DNA of 64,000 nt from Cruorifilaria tuberocauda (Eukaryota > Nematoda > Chromadorea > Rhabditida > Onchocercidae). The position numbers were made by a program, and so were the translations under genes. The notes under the pieces are model-generated. The model ran no database searches. It was not told the DNA's origin and saw only the letters and a list, made by a program, of their open reading frames with translations. Below are positions 11,743 to 23,285 of the stretch, in pieces (the first letter of the stretch is position 1; every line of letters starts with the position of its first letter). Where the stretch lies: contig JABVXU010000042.1 in NCBI GenBank assembly GCA_013365365.1, positions 1-64,000 on the forward strand, written 5' to 3'.

Positions 11743-14334
11743 ATGAATAAGTCGGAAAAATATACGTGCGATACATCGCCTAGTACTTATACAAAAAATT
11801 CTTATATTACTCCTGTCGATGCTTTGCAGCTTAGTCAACAGTGGAAGGTAAGATTGAAGCTGTTTCGTCTAACTAAAGTTAGGAAGTATAACTGAAGAAC
11901 TGAGCAAATTCTAAGAAACTGAATCATGTAATATTAATGCTGAAAAAATTGATTTAAATGACTGAATATTAATTTGTTGAATGGAAAAGTGATTTATATA
12001 AAAAGGTCGGGAAGATGTAAGCTTTTTTAAATAATAGCAATTGAGTGAATTACATAGAATTAGTTAGAAGCGCTGGGTCTTTAATTGTTGAGTTTTGCAA
12101 CATAGATGCTTTAGATCGAGAACTTCACAACTCTCGTGAAACTTGCTCTGCCAGGAAATTGCTTACGAACAGGTTTGTTCCGTCATCCACAACTTCCAGA
12201 AGCTTTCTGGCAACTATGTCTATACCCGGGAGGAAAAAGAGCTGAAAATGCAAATAATGTTTCGTTATTCTTGAAAATGTCTTCCACATCACCAACCAAA
12301 GAGGTACGCGTTGTTTTCAGGTTCCCAAACAAATTTGTAAATTATGTACAGAAGTTAAATGTTTGCTATTTCATGATTTCCAGTGACCAATTTGGGTTAT
12401 CATTATTCTATTTAATTGCACTTCGATTCTTATCAATTCTGTGAGCAAAAAATAGCTTGTTTTAAATGTTAAAGTTTTTGTTTAGGTACGCATTAAAGTG
12501 GAATATCGTTTTCATTTTTTAAACGACAAAGGAGTGGCGCTGTTCAGCAATGTAAATGTTGGTGAATTCCATGCTAAACCTCCAAAAGGTGGACATTCCT
12601 GGGGTCTGCGCAATATTCCCAAACAAAAGGTATTAATTATTCCTAGTAATTAATCAATAAATAGTTTCTTGTAAATTGATCTTCAAAGAAGTACTATTTG
12701 CTTTATGAATTTATTAAATCTGCAAAGAAAGCTGTAATTCAAGAAAGATTCTATTTTGCATTTATTAATTGAAACACGTTTTGAAACAATAAAAAATTAT
12801 TTTGTTTTACGTGTGTTCAGAGAAATATTCTGTGGAGGAATCATCAGTAAAAGAATTAGTCTTTTAAATAGTGCTATATATTTGGTAGACTTTTGATAAT
12901 AGATGTAGGTAATTTCCGCATGAAGTGAAGGTAATTTTCATGATGTTTAGATTCTGAATTGTGTGCGAGATGACGGTTCACTTGTTATATCATGTCACAT
13001 TGAATTGCTGCCAGACATAAATCGTACTCAGTGTTACAATTCTTGGAAATTGCTTAACACAAATGCTCGAACGGTTAGTATCTTTATATTTCTGGATCAC
13101 TGGTCTCCTGATTAAAATCCATTTGCCTGATTTAGGTAAGTGGTGACTTTGTGAAGCGGCAGTTAGCTGCATTCGACAACGGTTTTATGGCTGATTGTGT
13201 TCTAGAATGTTCCGGAAGACAAATTCCAGTTAACAAATTTGTTTTATCAGCTCATTCAGAGGTTCGCTGCTCTTACGCTTCAAAAAATGAATTAAATCAT
13301 TTATTATTTTCTAGAAAAGTAATATTATATGTTACAGGTATTTAAAGCGATGTTTTCTTATGATCAATTAATGGAAAGTACAGAAAAGAAGGTTATTATT
13401 GAAGATGCTGAATATGAAGCTGTTAGGTACTCAACAATGTTCTATTTTTCTTATCTTGCATGGGGTAATTTCTGGTATTGTAAAATCACATAATTTATTT
13501 TTATTTATTATTTCATAGTTAATGATTTCTAAATTCTACTTCTTGATGTTTTATATTTTACAATATTCATTTGAAGAAGATTTATACTAGCTGCTTTTGA
13601 CCATCCTTCGGAAGTTTTCAGGTGCATGCTGCGATATATGTACACGGGGGAAATGGAACTGGATACCGAAGTGGCGAATGTACTAATATTAGCAGAACGA
13701 TACCAAATTGATGACCTTAAATTGATTTGCGAAAGAAAACTTTGCAATCAAATTGATAAAAATAATGTCGGAGAGATGCTGTATTTGGCCGATCTCTACA
13801 ATTGCAAAATCCTTCGAAGAGCTGTGGTTGATTTGGTAAGTTTATGGGTGACTTTAGAACCATGCTTTCCATTTTCCTCATATATGTACTTGAGGAATTT
13901 CCTACTTGATTGGCAGCTTCATCTAAATGCTTTTTTATTTTCATCTTTGCTTTTGCTTTCTTTTGTTTTGGAATATATAATCAATATCCGCCTTTTATTT
14001 ATTGCCTCTTTCTCTTATTTATTGCTTCTTTGCTTTTTAATTGCTTGAAATTTTAGTCAGCTGTCAACCTTTTTCATATTTCTATTTCCAGCTTTAATAA
14101 ATAGCTTTTTCGCTATCGTATTTACTACTAGCCAATCAAACTGAGTAGTTACAGCTGCGCACCAACCACTCTGTGTTTTCGTCACACGCTTGGCGATTAT
14201 TGAAAGAAACGAATCCACATCTTGTAACGGAAGTAATGGAGAAAGCGATGTTTGGTGAAGAATCGCCGCCACTCAAGCGACAGCGTCATCAGAAAATGCT
14301 CATCTCACAACCTTCGGATGACGAATCCGTTTAA
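11743..14334 (+). CDS. MATH-BTB (BATH) protein, predicted cullin-3 substrate adaptor
   Basis: Exons: 11743-11847, 12115-12303, 12486-12629, 12951-13073, 13136-13261, 13338-13426, 13622-13835, 14155-14334; 389 residues, near the length of C. elegans MEL-26 (395) and human SPOP (374). Residues 34-190 form a MATH domain (W-KIENF start; FWQLCLYPGGKRAENANNVS; KPPKGGHSWGLRNIPKQK; DDGSLVISCHIELLP). Residues about 195-300 form a BTB/POZ domain (ADCVLECSGRQIPVNKFVLS; RCMLRYMYTGEMELDTEVA). A BACK-like 3-box follows, with HAWRLLKETNPHLVTEVMEK, and then a short basic tail (PPLKRQRHQK) resembling the SPOP C-terminal localisation signal. Such proteins bind targets through MATH and CUL3 through BTB/3-box for ubiquitination. 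It is closest to the MEL-26/BATH-42 type, but which C. elegans gene is the orthologue is uncertain. A likely trans-splice acceptor lies nine bases before the ATG. AATAAA at 14804-14809. Confidence 0.93.
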
Positions 14335-14776
14335 AAGAACTCTCGCGTTATTTAAAACCCAGTGAAAATTCTTGAGCCAACTTTTTGTGCTGTCTGTAAC
14401 AGACAACAGACAGTCATATTTGTTCTTACCAGATCGTCAATTCCCGACGTTCGTTAAGTTCGAGTAGGCGCTTCTAATTCATACATACAGTGTAGCTGAC
14501 TGCTCCACACTTTCATTTCATTTCATTGACCCCCATTGGTGAGGTTTTCTTATTTCTTGTGTTCCTTCGTTCAAGTTATCGTGCGCTAGTGATATGAACT
14601 AGCCGCATGAAACATTTAAAATACCAGTCAACTCGGTTCATGTTTCTACAGCATCTAGTTGTATTTCTCATTCGTTTTAATTAGAAAAATGCTTAGAAGC
14701 TAAAAACTCATCAATTTCTGATCAACACTTTTTTTTCGGGATGATTTTCTTTACAAATTATATGGGTATTCCATTT

Positions 14777-14809
14777 TTTATTTCACTAATATTTACTGAA
14801 CAAAATAAA
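14777..14809. terminator. facing polyadenylation signals of two convergent genes
   Basis: AATAAA on the minus strand at 14777-14782 (for the TDP-43 homologue) and on the plus strand at 14804-14809 (for MATH-BTB). Each lies before the other in its own direction of transcription, so if both are used the mature 3' untranslated regions overlap by several tens of bases. Confidence 0.6.
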
Positions 14810-14970
14810 TATGAATGAGAACTATTAAACACAAATATTTATAAATTATAAATTCCCATACAAAGAAAAAGAAATATGAAGAAGCTTACTGGAACTTCGT
14901 CGGGTCAGCATTGCAGAATTTGTAATTTCCACACAAAAAGTAATAAAATAAACAAAGAGTTGTTTATCAC

Positions 14971-17277
14971 CTATCGCCAGCTTCTAGATGAACCACCCGA
15001 TCCATAACCGCCGCTTCCTGTATACCCGCCTCCTCCATACATGTCTCCGGAACGACTACCATATCCACCAGAAGATGGAAAATCGTCAAACAAGCTTCGT
15101 GTTCGACCAGCATATGGGTCATCATTGTAATAACTTTTACGACTTACTGGCTCATCATCCCATCTACCATAAGATGATCGATATGGATGTGAACGGTAGT
15201 CCCTCATCCCAGAATAACGAACTGATTCCGACTCCTGCTTCTTTGGGCGAGGTATACTAACATAAATACTCTTACCGGCACAAACGAAATCACGAATTTG
15301 ACAAAGACGCTTAACCACCTTCGGGTCATTCAGCGACACATACGCGAAACCACGACACGGTTTGGGTAGGAACACTCGTTCAACCTGCAACACAAAATCT
15401 GAAAAGGGAACATATGGATTATACCACTATTTAGTATTAAAAAGAAAGCTGTGTTTCGTTACACGCAAATTAGGGAAGCTTTTTTCACATTGAATTCCTA
15501 GCTAAATTTTCATTCGTCAAGAATAAACTTTTAATTTAATCCTTTCCTCTACATTCTACTTTGTTATTTATATCTCATCCATCATAAATACTAGCGTTGC
15601 GAAGAATAGATCGTTTGGATATTTTGATCAAATACCTTGGCAAGTGGTGATATTTTCTTTGCTTCTTCATCAAATAATTTATGAAGATCTGTCTCTGTAA
15701 TTTCAGCATACACTCGGCCAACGTAGATTTTTGTTGTGATTCGGTCATCCTGATCTCCGCCATCCTGTCCATGATCCGGGTATTTTACCTAGAAGACTCT
15801 TCATATTAATACAGAAGCGCAGCAAAAAAAATCACAATTATCACTGACCTGAGCCATGCGACCGTCGATATAGAAATCGCCTTCTTTTAACACTTTTTCT
15901 TGATCTTCCAAGGTTTTCATCTTGATGAAACCATAACCTCTAGGAAGACCTGTTCTGTAATCCTTCTTTACCTGAAAAAAAAACAATATTATTAATATTA
16001 TAGCAATATGTCTCCATAACCATCGATTTTTTTATTCATAAAATCCAATTTTTACCAGATTTCGGATAAAAAAAAACAATACAATGATCCAGAATACCAC
16101 ATCACAAATATTAACGCCAGATTACGCCCACCTGCACTGACAGACTATGGTATCATCCACTGACTCCCTATCCTTCCTTTCCACTTATACTTAGCTGATG
16201 TTGGCTAAGTTGTCAGTGTGATATAAACTATTGAAATGCAGTTTCGAAACGTAGACAACAGAACTAAAGAAAGAAAACGTCAAAATCAAATTAGAAAAAA
16301 GTAATCATTTGTGCTGATATGTAAATTCAAGAATAGAACCTCAGCGTATTGCACTTCACCGTACTGCTCGAAAAACTTTTTGAGCTGTTCCTCAGTAGTT
16401 TTGAATGAGAGATTGCGGACGAATAGATCAACGGGCATGTTTAATCGATCAGTCTGTCCGCACTGTCCTTCCAGTCTGTCACTCGACGATAACGCTAAAA
16501 CATCCAGCTGAACGTGTCAACAGCATAAATAAAGCGTCAATATGTGAGATGGAACAGAAATCGAACTGCCACTGATGCTATTACCACTTCACCAGGGTAT
16601 GTACTTCTGAATCCCAGAAAGAGAGAGGAGAAACATCTACAAAACTCACAATCATCGATGATCGCTACATAGCGATGGCCATGCCAACCTCCTTTCGGCG
16701 CCATCACACATTTTTTTCCCTCATCCACTCTGCAAAAGAATAAAGTGAATAATCTGCAAGATTCTAACTCAGTATCCTACGCCTTAAAATTTATGCGTGA
16801 ATATCGTGAATCATATCATGATGAATTACTTACGGAAGGCTACGAAATAATCCTGTTGCAGGATTCTTATATTTCAATCCGACCGCCTTCGGAAAAGAAT
16901 GCGACAATGTGAAACATGGCAAAGTACCATCAGATGCAAGAGGCAACTCGAGCGGTATACAATCTTCGTCCTCGGTAGCACAAACACATACATGATCCAC
17001 TTCCTCACCATCTACCGGAGCTTAATAATAAATATAATGATGTATTTCTCGCCTCATCTTTTCTAATCTAACTGACTCTTTATTCTAGTCATACCCGCTT
17101 ACTTTATTCTGGCTATGTGGAGTAGGGAATGCGCTAGAATATTGTGCCTTGTCATGCATATTTACCTGATACATCTTGATCTTGATTATTCCCTTGTTCA
17201 CCACTATCGTTTTCTTTCGTCTCCACACATTCCTCGTCCTCTTCTTCCTCACGTGGTGGTACATCGACGTCACTCAT
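14971..17277 (-). CDS. tdp-1: TDP-43 / TDP-1 family RNA-binding protein
   Basis: Exons (minus): 17277-17166, 17020-16834, 16729-16650, 16494-16340, 15971-15849, 15788-15636, 15384-14971; 407 residues (human TDP-43 is 414). An acidic start (DVDVPPREEEEDEE) is followed by the TDP-43 N-terminal oligomerisation fold at about residues 48-125 (EDCIPLELPLASDGTLPCFT; KAVGLKYKNPATGLFRSL; GGWHGHRYVAIIDD). RRM1 spans about 147-225, with RNP2 LFVRNL and RNP1 GYGFIKM. RRM2 spans about 238-312, with RNP2 IYVGRV and RNP1 RGFAYVSL. The tail is Arg/Ser/Tyr-rich and then only about 35 residues of Gly/Ser (SSGGYGSRSGDMYGGGGYTG), so the long Q/N-rich prion-like domain of vertebrate TDP-43 is absent, as in C. elegans TDP-1. 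Expected nuclear role in UG-rich RNA binding, splicing and RNA stability. It shares a 0.9-kb divergent upstream region with the next gene. Confidence 0.96.
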
Positions 17278-18194
17278 CTTTCAACCTAAAATTAACATAA
17301 AAATATCCTCGCTCATCTCACACACTGGCATCCATACATCATAATTTATTTGAACATCAGAGATATAAATTAATTAATTATTCAACACGTAACTTCACAT
17401 TCTCTTATTTTTATTCCTTTAAGATTTTTTTAATTCAGTCCAATCCATCATTCAAATAGAGCAAACAAAAACAATTTGGAATCAAATATAAGAAAATCGA
17501 TCATGCCATTTCAAAAATGAACATCACTATAATCCAAAGTACCACGAAACCACGGTGCCACACTACTGGCACTCCCAACCAGGACAACCAAATATACATA
17601 ACAGACACATGAATGTGAGCTGAGGAAGTACGCACTCCCCTTTCTCCTTTTCTTTCTCTATTGTTGCGGCCTTTGCGGCCCTTTACGCGTTATGAAATGT
17701 AGAGGAATCATACTAGTTGATGAAGAAGCATGTGATGGAGAGGAATTGTTCGTTAGATTTGTTTGGTTAGTATTCGTTTTCAAGTTATCATATTATGCTA
17801 ATATCTATTATCATATTATGCTAAAGTAGAACATGCTAATGTCTTATCCCTTCCTGGCAAATAGAGTGATAGTGCTATGCTAAAATGAGAATCTAGGAAT
17901 CGAAAGTTCAAGCTGAAAGCAAAGCGTAGAAGCCTTTTTGCACTACCGTTAATACATAGCTGCGAGTCGTTTGATTGGAAGAAGTATGCTGTGATCTCGT
18001 AAATCCGGTTTTCAATAAACGACCTTATCAAAAAAATTAAAAAAAAACTTCGCTGATGGGAGTCAGTTAAATTAGATATAAATTAATCTTACTTAAACTA
18101 ACCTAGACCAAATTTAGCCACATAATTCGGAAGTTGAGACGTGCTTTCACTCCGTTCTTGACGGCAGCGCTGACCGGTGGGAATTAGGACGGTA
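17278..18194. other. divergent intergenic region tdp-1 / C1orf43 homologue
   Basis: No gene seen. It contains a direct repeat of 17 bases (17785-17801 and 17808-17824, TTATCATATTATGCTAA). GAATTAG ending at 18187 is a likely trans-splice acceptor for the gene starting at 18195. The minus-strand open frame at 17816-18031 has no family resemblance. Confidence 0.6.
17785..17824. repeat. 17-bp direct repeat, two perfect copies
   Basis: TTATCATATTATGCTAA occurs at 17785-17801 and again at 17808-17824, separated by six bases, in the presumed bidirectional promoter. Confidence 0.85.
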
Positions 18195-20438
18195 ATGATA
18201 ATTGATGGATATTCGGTGCTCTTCCTCTTTACAATTGGTGTATTGGTACGTTCGCACATCTTTACAACATTTCACTGAATCCGGTCGAACAGTTTTCAAT
18301 CCACTGTATAAGTTTCTAAAATCATCAGAACATTTATTAAAATTTGTTATTCAAGTAAATGCTTTCTGAATTATGTGCATATTTAAAAACCAAATTATCC
18401 GATTGCTGGATAGAGAGAGAATGAAAAATGTTTTATAATTGTCAGAATTAGTTGTAGATCACAATCATTTTGGCCATATTTGTACAACGGCAGATATTTC
18501 GGATGCGTGATAACAGCGTACGGCGAGAAGCTAATATTATTGTTGGAGCAGGTTTATCAAAGGTATTCATCAAGCGCGCTTTTCTAGCTTTTACCGGATT
18601 CATCTTCTGGTAGTGTAAGAGAAAACAGCTGAAGGTATGCAGAGAACGTTTTAATACTGAGGGTTGGACAGCTTTTGATTACTCAAGTGCTTCTTTAATT
18701 TGGACACTAGATTAAAGAAATTTAGAGAATAACACCGAGTGATCACATAGTTCATTCATTCATCTTTTTATGGTTAAAAACGTATTTTATTGCATTTAAC
18801 TTATATTTAGCGCAAAAAGGAGGAACTTGATCGAGGCATTGAAATTGTTCGACAGTTCCAACTCTTACGCGCTCCGAAGTTTACCGAAATTGGAACCATT
18901 GCGGAACGTAAGTTATTGCCGATGTGATGATTCTAATATTTGATAGTTCTCTAATAGCGTGCGATATCCTTATCTATCTCTAATCTTTTTTTTCTTTTGT
19001 TGATACATCCTTTTCCTTTCTACTTCATTTACTTATTCAGCAGTGGATTCTATTTAGTAGTAATAAAGCGATAAGATGTTTAACTTGCTCCAAGTAAAAT
19101 TAGGTTGATTTTAGATGCCAATGCACCATATATCAATCGAATGATTGCTATGGACGAGTTGCGAGAAATTGGTAATTTTCTGATATGATTAGGGTTACAA
19201 ACCTTAGTGAGTCCTGCATCATTCTTACCGGATAGCGTTGTTAGTGTCAATATACCTTATCAGTTACATGTCACATCACCAGTAACGGAAATACTTAGAC
19301 ATGTTGTGGCTCTTCATGTTCTTATAGGATCAATTGTAGCGGAGCTTCAAGTTGAAGAAAATAACACGAAATAAATATACACCTTCATGATTAGATATAT
19401 AGTGTTTTATGTACGTAATTTATCATATATAGGAAAAAATTGAACCTGTCTTGACTGGAATAAATATCTAATGCTTTGGATGATATATTTAATAGTATTT
19501 TTACTAATCTTATTCGTTGCCATCTAAATGGTGATGAAGCTTTGGTCTTTAATTGTTTAAGATTCCAGAACGGCAGTTAGAATTTATAAACGGTGACCTT
19601 GGTCGAGTAGCAGGCGAATCGATGTATGCTTATTTATCTCGAATTCGTCAAATAGCACTACCTTCGCTATCAGAACACCTATGTGAACGAATCGGTTTCC
19701 TGGCGGAACACTGCAGGTATCGACATCAGGTTAGAACATATTTTTGTTTTTCTATCTCTATATAGTATTTTCCAGACTTCACTAGTACGAGATTATCATT
19801 TTAGCCCTTCGGTGAATCAGAGTTAACGGAAAGTCGTGCACTGATCAAAGAAATTGTGAAAATGTAAGTTAAAACATCTTTTGGTAATATCTGTCGGATG
19901 GTTTAGTCAAAAAACTGGGTATTTCAGATTAAATAATGAACAAGAACGCCTCTCTGCACTGAATATCAGAGAATCAAGTAGCTCAACGTTACAAGAAGTT
20001 ACTAAAAGGTATAATATAAATTTTGTTGATTCTTCCTTCATTGTTATCCACTTCTTTAACTCTTTCTGTTAATTCCGATGCATTCTTTTCAGGTTAACAA
20101 CAGGAGAATGTAAAAAAGGAATCCACAAAAGGAACACAACTGTGGATGCGATTCGAAATGCTTTATTGTCATCTGATAAGGTTCTTCAGTGAATATTGAT
20201 TTGCTTAACTTAATTGAATTTATCGTTGTTTCCTACCTTCTGCTGAGAATCATATATTAAGAGTTTTCAGAATGAAACGAGATTAGGAAGAACAAGACAT
20301 GATCAGAGGAAATCATTGATAGCTGATGATAAGGAAGCGAATAGTAACACATCCGCACTTCATATCTTGGGTTCTCGTGTAACTACTGCTGATACTCAAA
20401 ATACACAACCTTCGGAGCGCATTCCACTAATCGAATAA
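18195..20438 (+). CDS. C1orf43: C1orf43 / NICE-3 family single-pass membrane protein
   Basis: Exons: 18195-18245, 18458-18562, 18811-18907, 19115-19171, 19569-19729, 19805-19863, 19928-20008, 20093-20180, 20271-20438; 288 residues (human 253). The N-terminal hydrophobic helix spans the first junction (VLFLFTIGVL then ITIILAIFVQRQIF), followed by a basic stretch, matching the human LLFIFVKRQI-RF start. A conserved central part reads ESMYAYLSRIRQIALPSLSE and QPFGESELTESRALIKEIVK, aligning with the human NYLYRMKALDAIRTSEIPF and TPF-GVRKALIDTLL region. The tail is polar and low in conservation. The human protein is reported at Golgi/mitochondria and linked to phagocytosis; its role in worms is unknown. 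AATAAA at 20763-20768. It lies divergent from tdp-1 and convergent with the bestrophin gene. Intron 4 carries an odd alternative 3' end (see 19172-19375). Confidence 0.85.
19172..19375 (+). other. alternative 3' end inside intron 4 of the C1orf43 homologue
   Basis: Reading past the exon 4 donor meets TGA after six further codons (19186-19188). The same frame then stays open for 61 codons (LGLQTLVSPASFLPDSVVSV near the start, LIGSIVAELQVEENNTK at the end) to TAA at 19372-19374, which overlaps an AATAAA at 19370-19375. Use of that signal would give a short isoform keeping the membrane helix. The second open frame is GC-richer than typical intron but may be chance. Confidence 0.35.
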
Positions 20439-20762
20439 ATTTCTATCTTCATTAACAATGACGCACGATGTAATCAGGGAAGCCTGGGAAAGATAGTCAA
20501 AAACGATAAAAATTGTGAAATATGAGGAGGTATGGGAAAAATACAGTGCTTAAGTGAGGGTAAGAAGATACAACTAAGTAGAGATACAATGTAGTTTCCA
20601 CCTTATTAGGTCTTTTCTTCGCATGCCGTTGTAAATATAAGTCAGTGACGTTCGTCAACTTACGGAAAGTGCTATTGTCTAGATCTTTGACAATTCAGTG
20701 TATTTATTGCATATTTTACAAGTAGTTTTGCGGATCTTCTATCTTCATTTTTTTAACATTTT

Positions 20763-20768
20763 AATAAA
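20763..20768 (+). terminator. polyadenylation signal of the C1orf43 homologue
   Basis: AATAAA about 330 bases after the stop codon, the first exact match on the plus strand after it that is not within the stop region. Confidence 0.5.
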
Positions 20769-21509
20769 AACATCGGGTGAGTTCCAGAAACATCATAAAA
20801 TCATGTGAAAACGTAACCCATGAAAATGTTAACATGATAACCGACGAAATCATTTAATGATCCTCATAAAGTGGACAGCTTTAAGACTCTGAAATGCTTA
20901 CGGGAAATATTTGGGAAAAATTCGACAGTCATCTCAGTCGGAGCAATCAGTACCTTCTCTCTAGAAAACTGCGTACTGCATTTAAAGAAAGAATGATGGC
21001 AATTTATTGGTCGTATAGCAGTCGAATGTGATCAGATTGCTGTCTTCTTTAGCTTCACCATGATATTACACTGCAAATCGGTAAGTTTGTAGAAATTTTC
21101 TTATCGATTTCACGATCCAGAAAACAAAAGCTCTTCCCAAATATGTATCTTTTGTCAGCTATAAATAAATATACTAATCCATTCAGCCATAACAAAAGAT
21201 AACTTGATCTTCTCGACTAATTTTTGAAATAAGGTAAATGAAATTTACTCATATCCATGCCACTTTTTTTTCCACACATTGCATCGCGTATTTCCCTCTT
21301 CCACATCACGATTCCCGACTGGTTTATAAGAGGGGATATGTCTCATCGGCTTTCGATGTTTATGCTGATGAGACAAGCCTGTGTGAGGAACTGCTATTGC
21401 TGCAGAATCAATCAATACCGAAAATTTGTCTTTTTGCAATGGCTCTGCAATTTTTTATTTAAAAAAAGATGAAGGTGTTCGCGTCTTGACGTTGGTATAT
21501 ATAATATAA
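20769..21509. other. intergenic between convergent genes
   Basis: Holds the 3' untranslated regions of the two flanking genes; the bestrophin AATAAA is at 21454-21459 on the minus strand. The overlapping short frames at 21238-21472, open in several phases, show no family resemblance. Confidence 0.6.
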
Positions 21510-23285
21510 TTAGTGCGAAAATGGACCATAATCCTTCATTTGAAGTCGATCAACGATGACAAAAGATACGCTAACGTTACGCTCGAAGATGTAGTCGAGC
21601 TCGAAATCGTCATCATCCATGCCAAAAGGACGCATCAGATCTTGTCCCACCTGAGCTACAGATTATTGCAGGTAGCCAACTGAATATTTTCTTAATGCCA
21701 AGAAAATTCGGTTTTTTATAAAATTTGGCACAATTTACAAAAAAAAAATTCCAAATCTGGGATTAATAATATCCTATTGCAACATATATTAATAGATGTT
21801 ATAAGCAATATGGGCTGCTATAGTGAAAGTGTTATGTGAAAGAAAAACATTTTCAGAAATCTGATATACCACATACTTTGAACCAGCCAACGAAGAAAAG
21901 GAATTGAAAGATTGTGAATATTGGAATTATGAGATCCACCTCATGATCCCTGTATTTCTTCGACGGATCAAGATATTGCCTGCCTACGAGGCAAAAGCCA
22001 AAATATGCGTAAGTAGCTAGAGCTGCTACCTTCAAATCAACATCTATCAATCATTTCCCATATATAAAACAATAACAAAATTACCATTCTACCATCTTTT
22101 AAGAATTTCTAGCCCTATATTTATCCACTGGGCATAAATATTCCTATTATTTTAAAGAAAAATACCTGAGTATAAACTAATGGCACACACACCCAATCAT
22201 AGGATAATAGTTTGCGCAAGGCCGCCCGATACGCTCTTAACTCCTGCATGAATTGATTCACGAGGGATTGGGGAGGTGCGTTATCACTCAATTCATCCAT
22301 GACAATTTGCTGCACCCAATGGAGTGGTGTCATCCATCGTACATTTTTAATATCTCTCTGCAATACTAAGTTACAGACCGATTTGTCTGAACATTAATAA
22401 TTTTGGGAATATGATTACCTCCTAGAACATGTCCAAACAGTTATATCATCATGCGGGACCAACCGTGATTTCATTGAGCAATTTCAATTCTGTATCGGTG
22501 AGAAGTCCACTTTCCACTAAGTGTGATAACGATGGAAAACGACGTCGGATTTTGCTAGAGATTTCGCGACTAAAACATTAGGCACTAAACTGATCGAATT
22601 CTAACAATATATACTTTTAGACGATATTTGACATAATAGATACTAACTAGACCAGGGCTGGCGTCAGGTTGATATATCGCGCGATAGTATGTCTTCGCTG
22701 TTGACTCTTAATATCCTTACCCGGCATTAGTGTACATAATAATGACAGTAAGTCTTCTGGCCAAGGTATACATTCAAACTGTCGCCACCATCTGCAAGTG
22801 CATGGAAATCATTAACTAAGGATAGTTTGATTACTTTATAAAAAAGAAATTTATACAAAGTACCAATCGATCGACTTCATTATCTTGTTACAGTAGTAAA
22901 TATTATCAGAGGATTAGAATGTTAATGAAATAAAATACCTGATAACTACATTGGATACATAGAAACCTAATAAGAATGTAAGAGGAATCAATTTCGTATA
23001 CTGATCAAGCACCATTGCGATTCGTTCAAATTCAAATCTAAATGAAAAGTAGCAAAGTAATTTCTCGATAGAAATTCTAATACAATTTAGTTAAGCATAA
23101 TGAATGAATTACCTGTATCTCTCAGGATTCTCTTCATCTAACAACGGCAATAACTGATTGTAGAAAAGTCGAACAATATAGTAAAGAGTGAGGAAAATGA
23201 GTAACTCCCTCCAAACTAATCTCCATATACTTCCTTTCCATCGAATTAAAAGACGACAGAAGTTGCCTGAATATGAAATTGTCAT
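21510..23285 (-). CDS. bestrophin family calcium-activated anion channel
   Basis: Exons (minus): 23285-23113, 23037-22939, 22791-22648, 22569-22464, 22357-22166, 22029-21877, 21650-21510; 335 residues, holding the whole bestrophin core but almost no C-terminal tail. Hallmarks in order: start MTISY like the family [25 protein letters not shown]; the neck helix [19 protein letters not shown], which keeps the Ile/Phe/Phe pore-lining residues, followed by [56 protein letters not shown]; and the calcium-clasp region [19 protein letters not shown]. Bestrophins are pentameric chloride/bicarbonate channels of plasma or organelle membranes. In the clasp, Met stands where family members usually have Glu (FGEDDDDFE); the Asp run is intact. 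Nematodes carry many bestrophin paralogues, so the exact orthologue is not assigned. AATAAA (minus) at 21454-21459. Confidence 0.96.
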
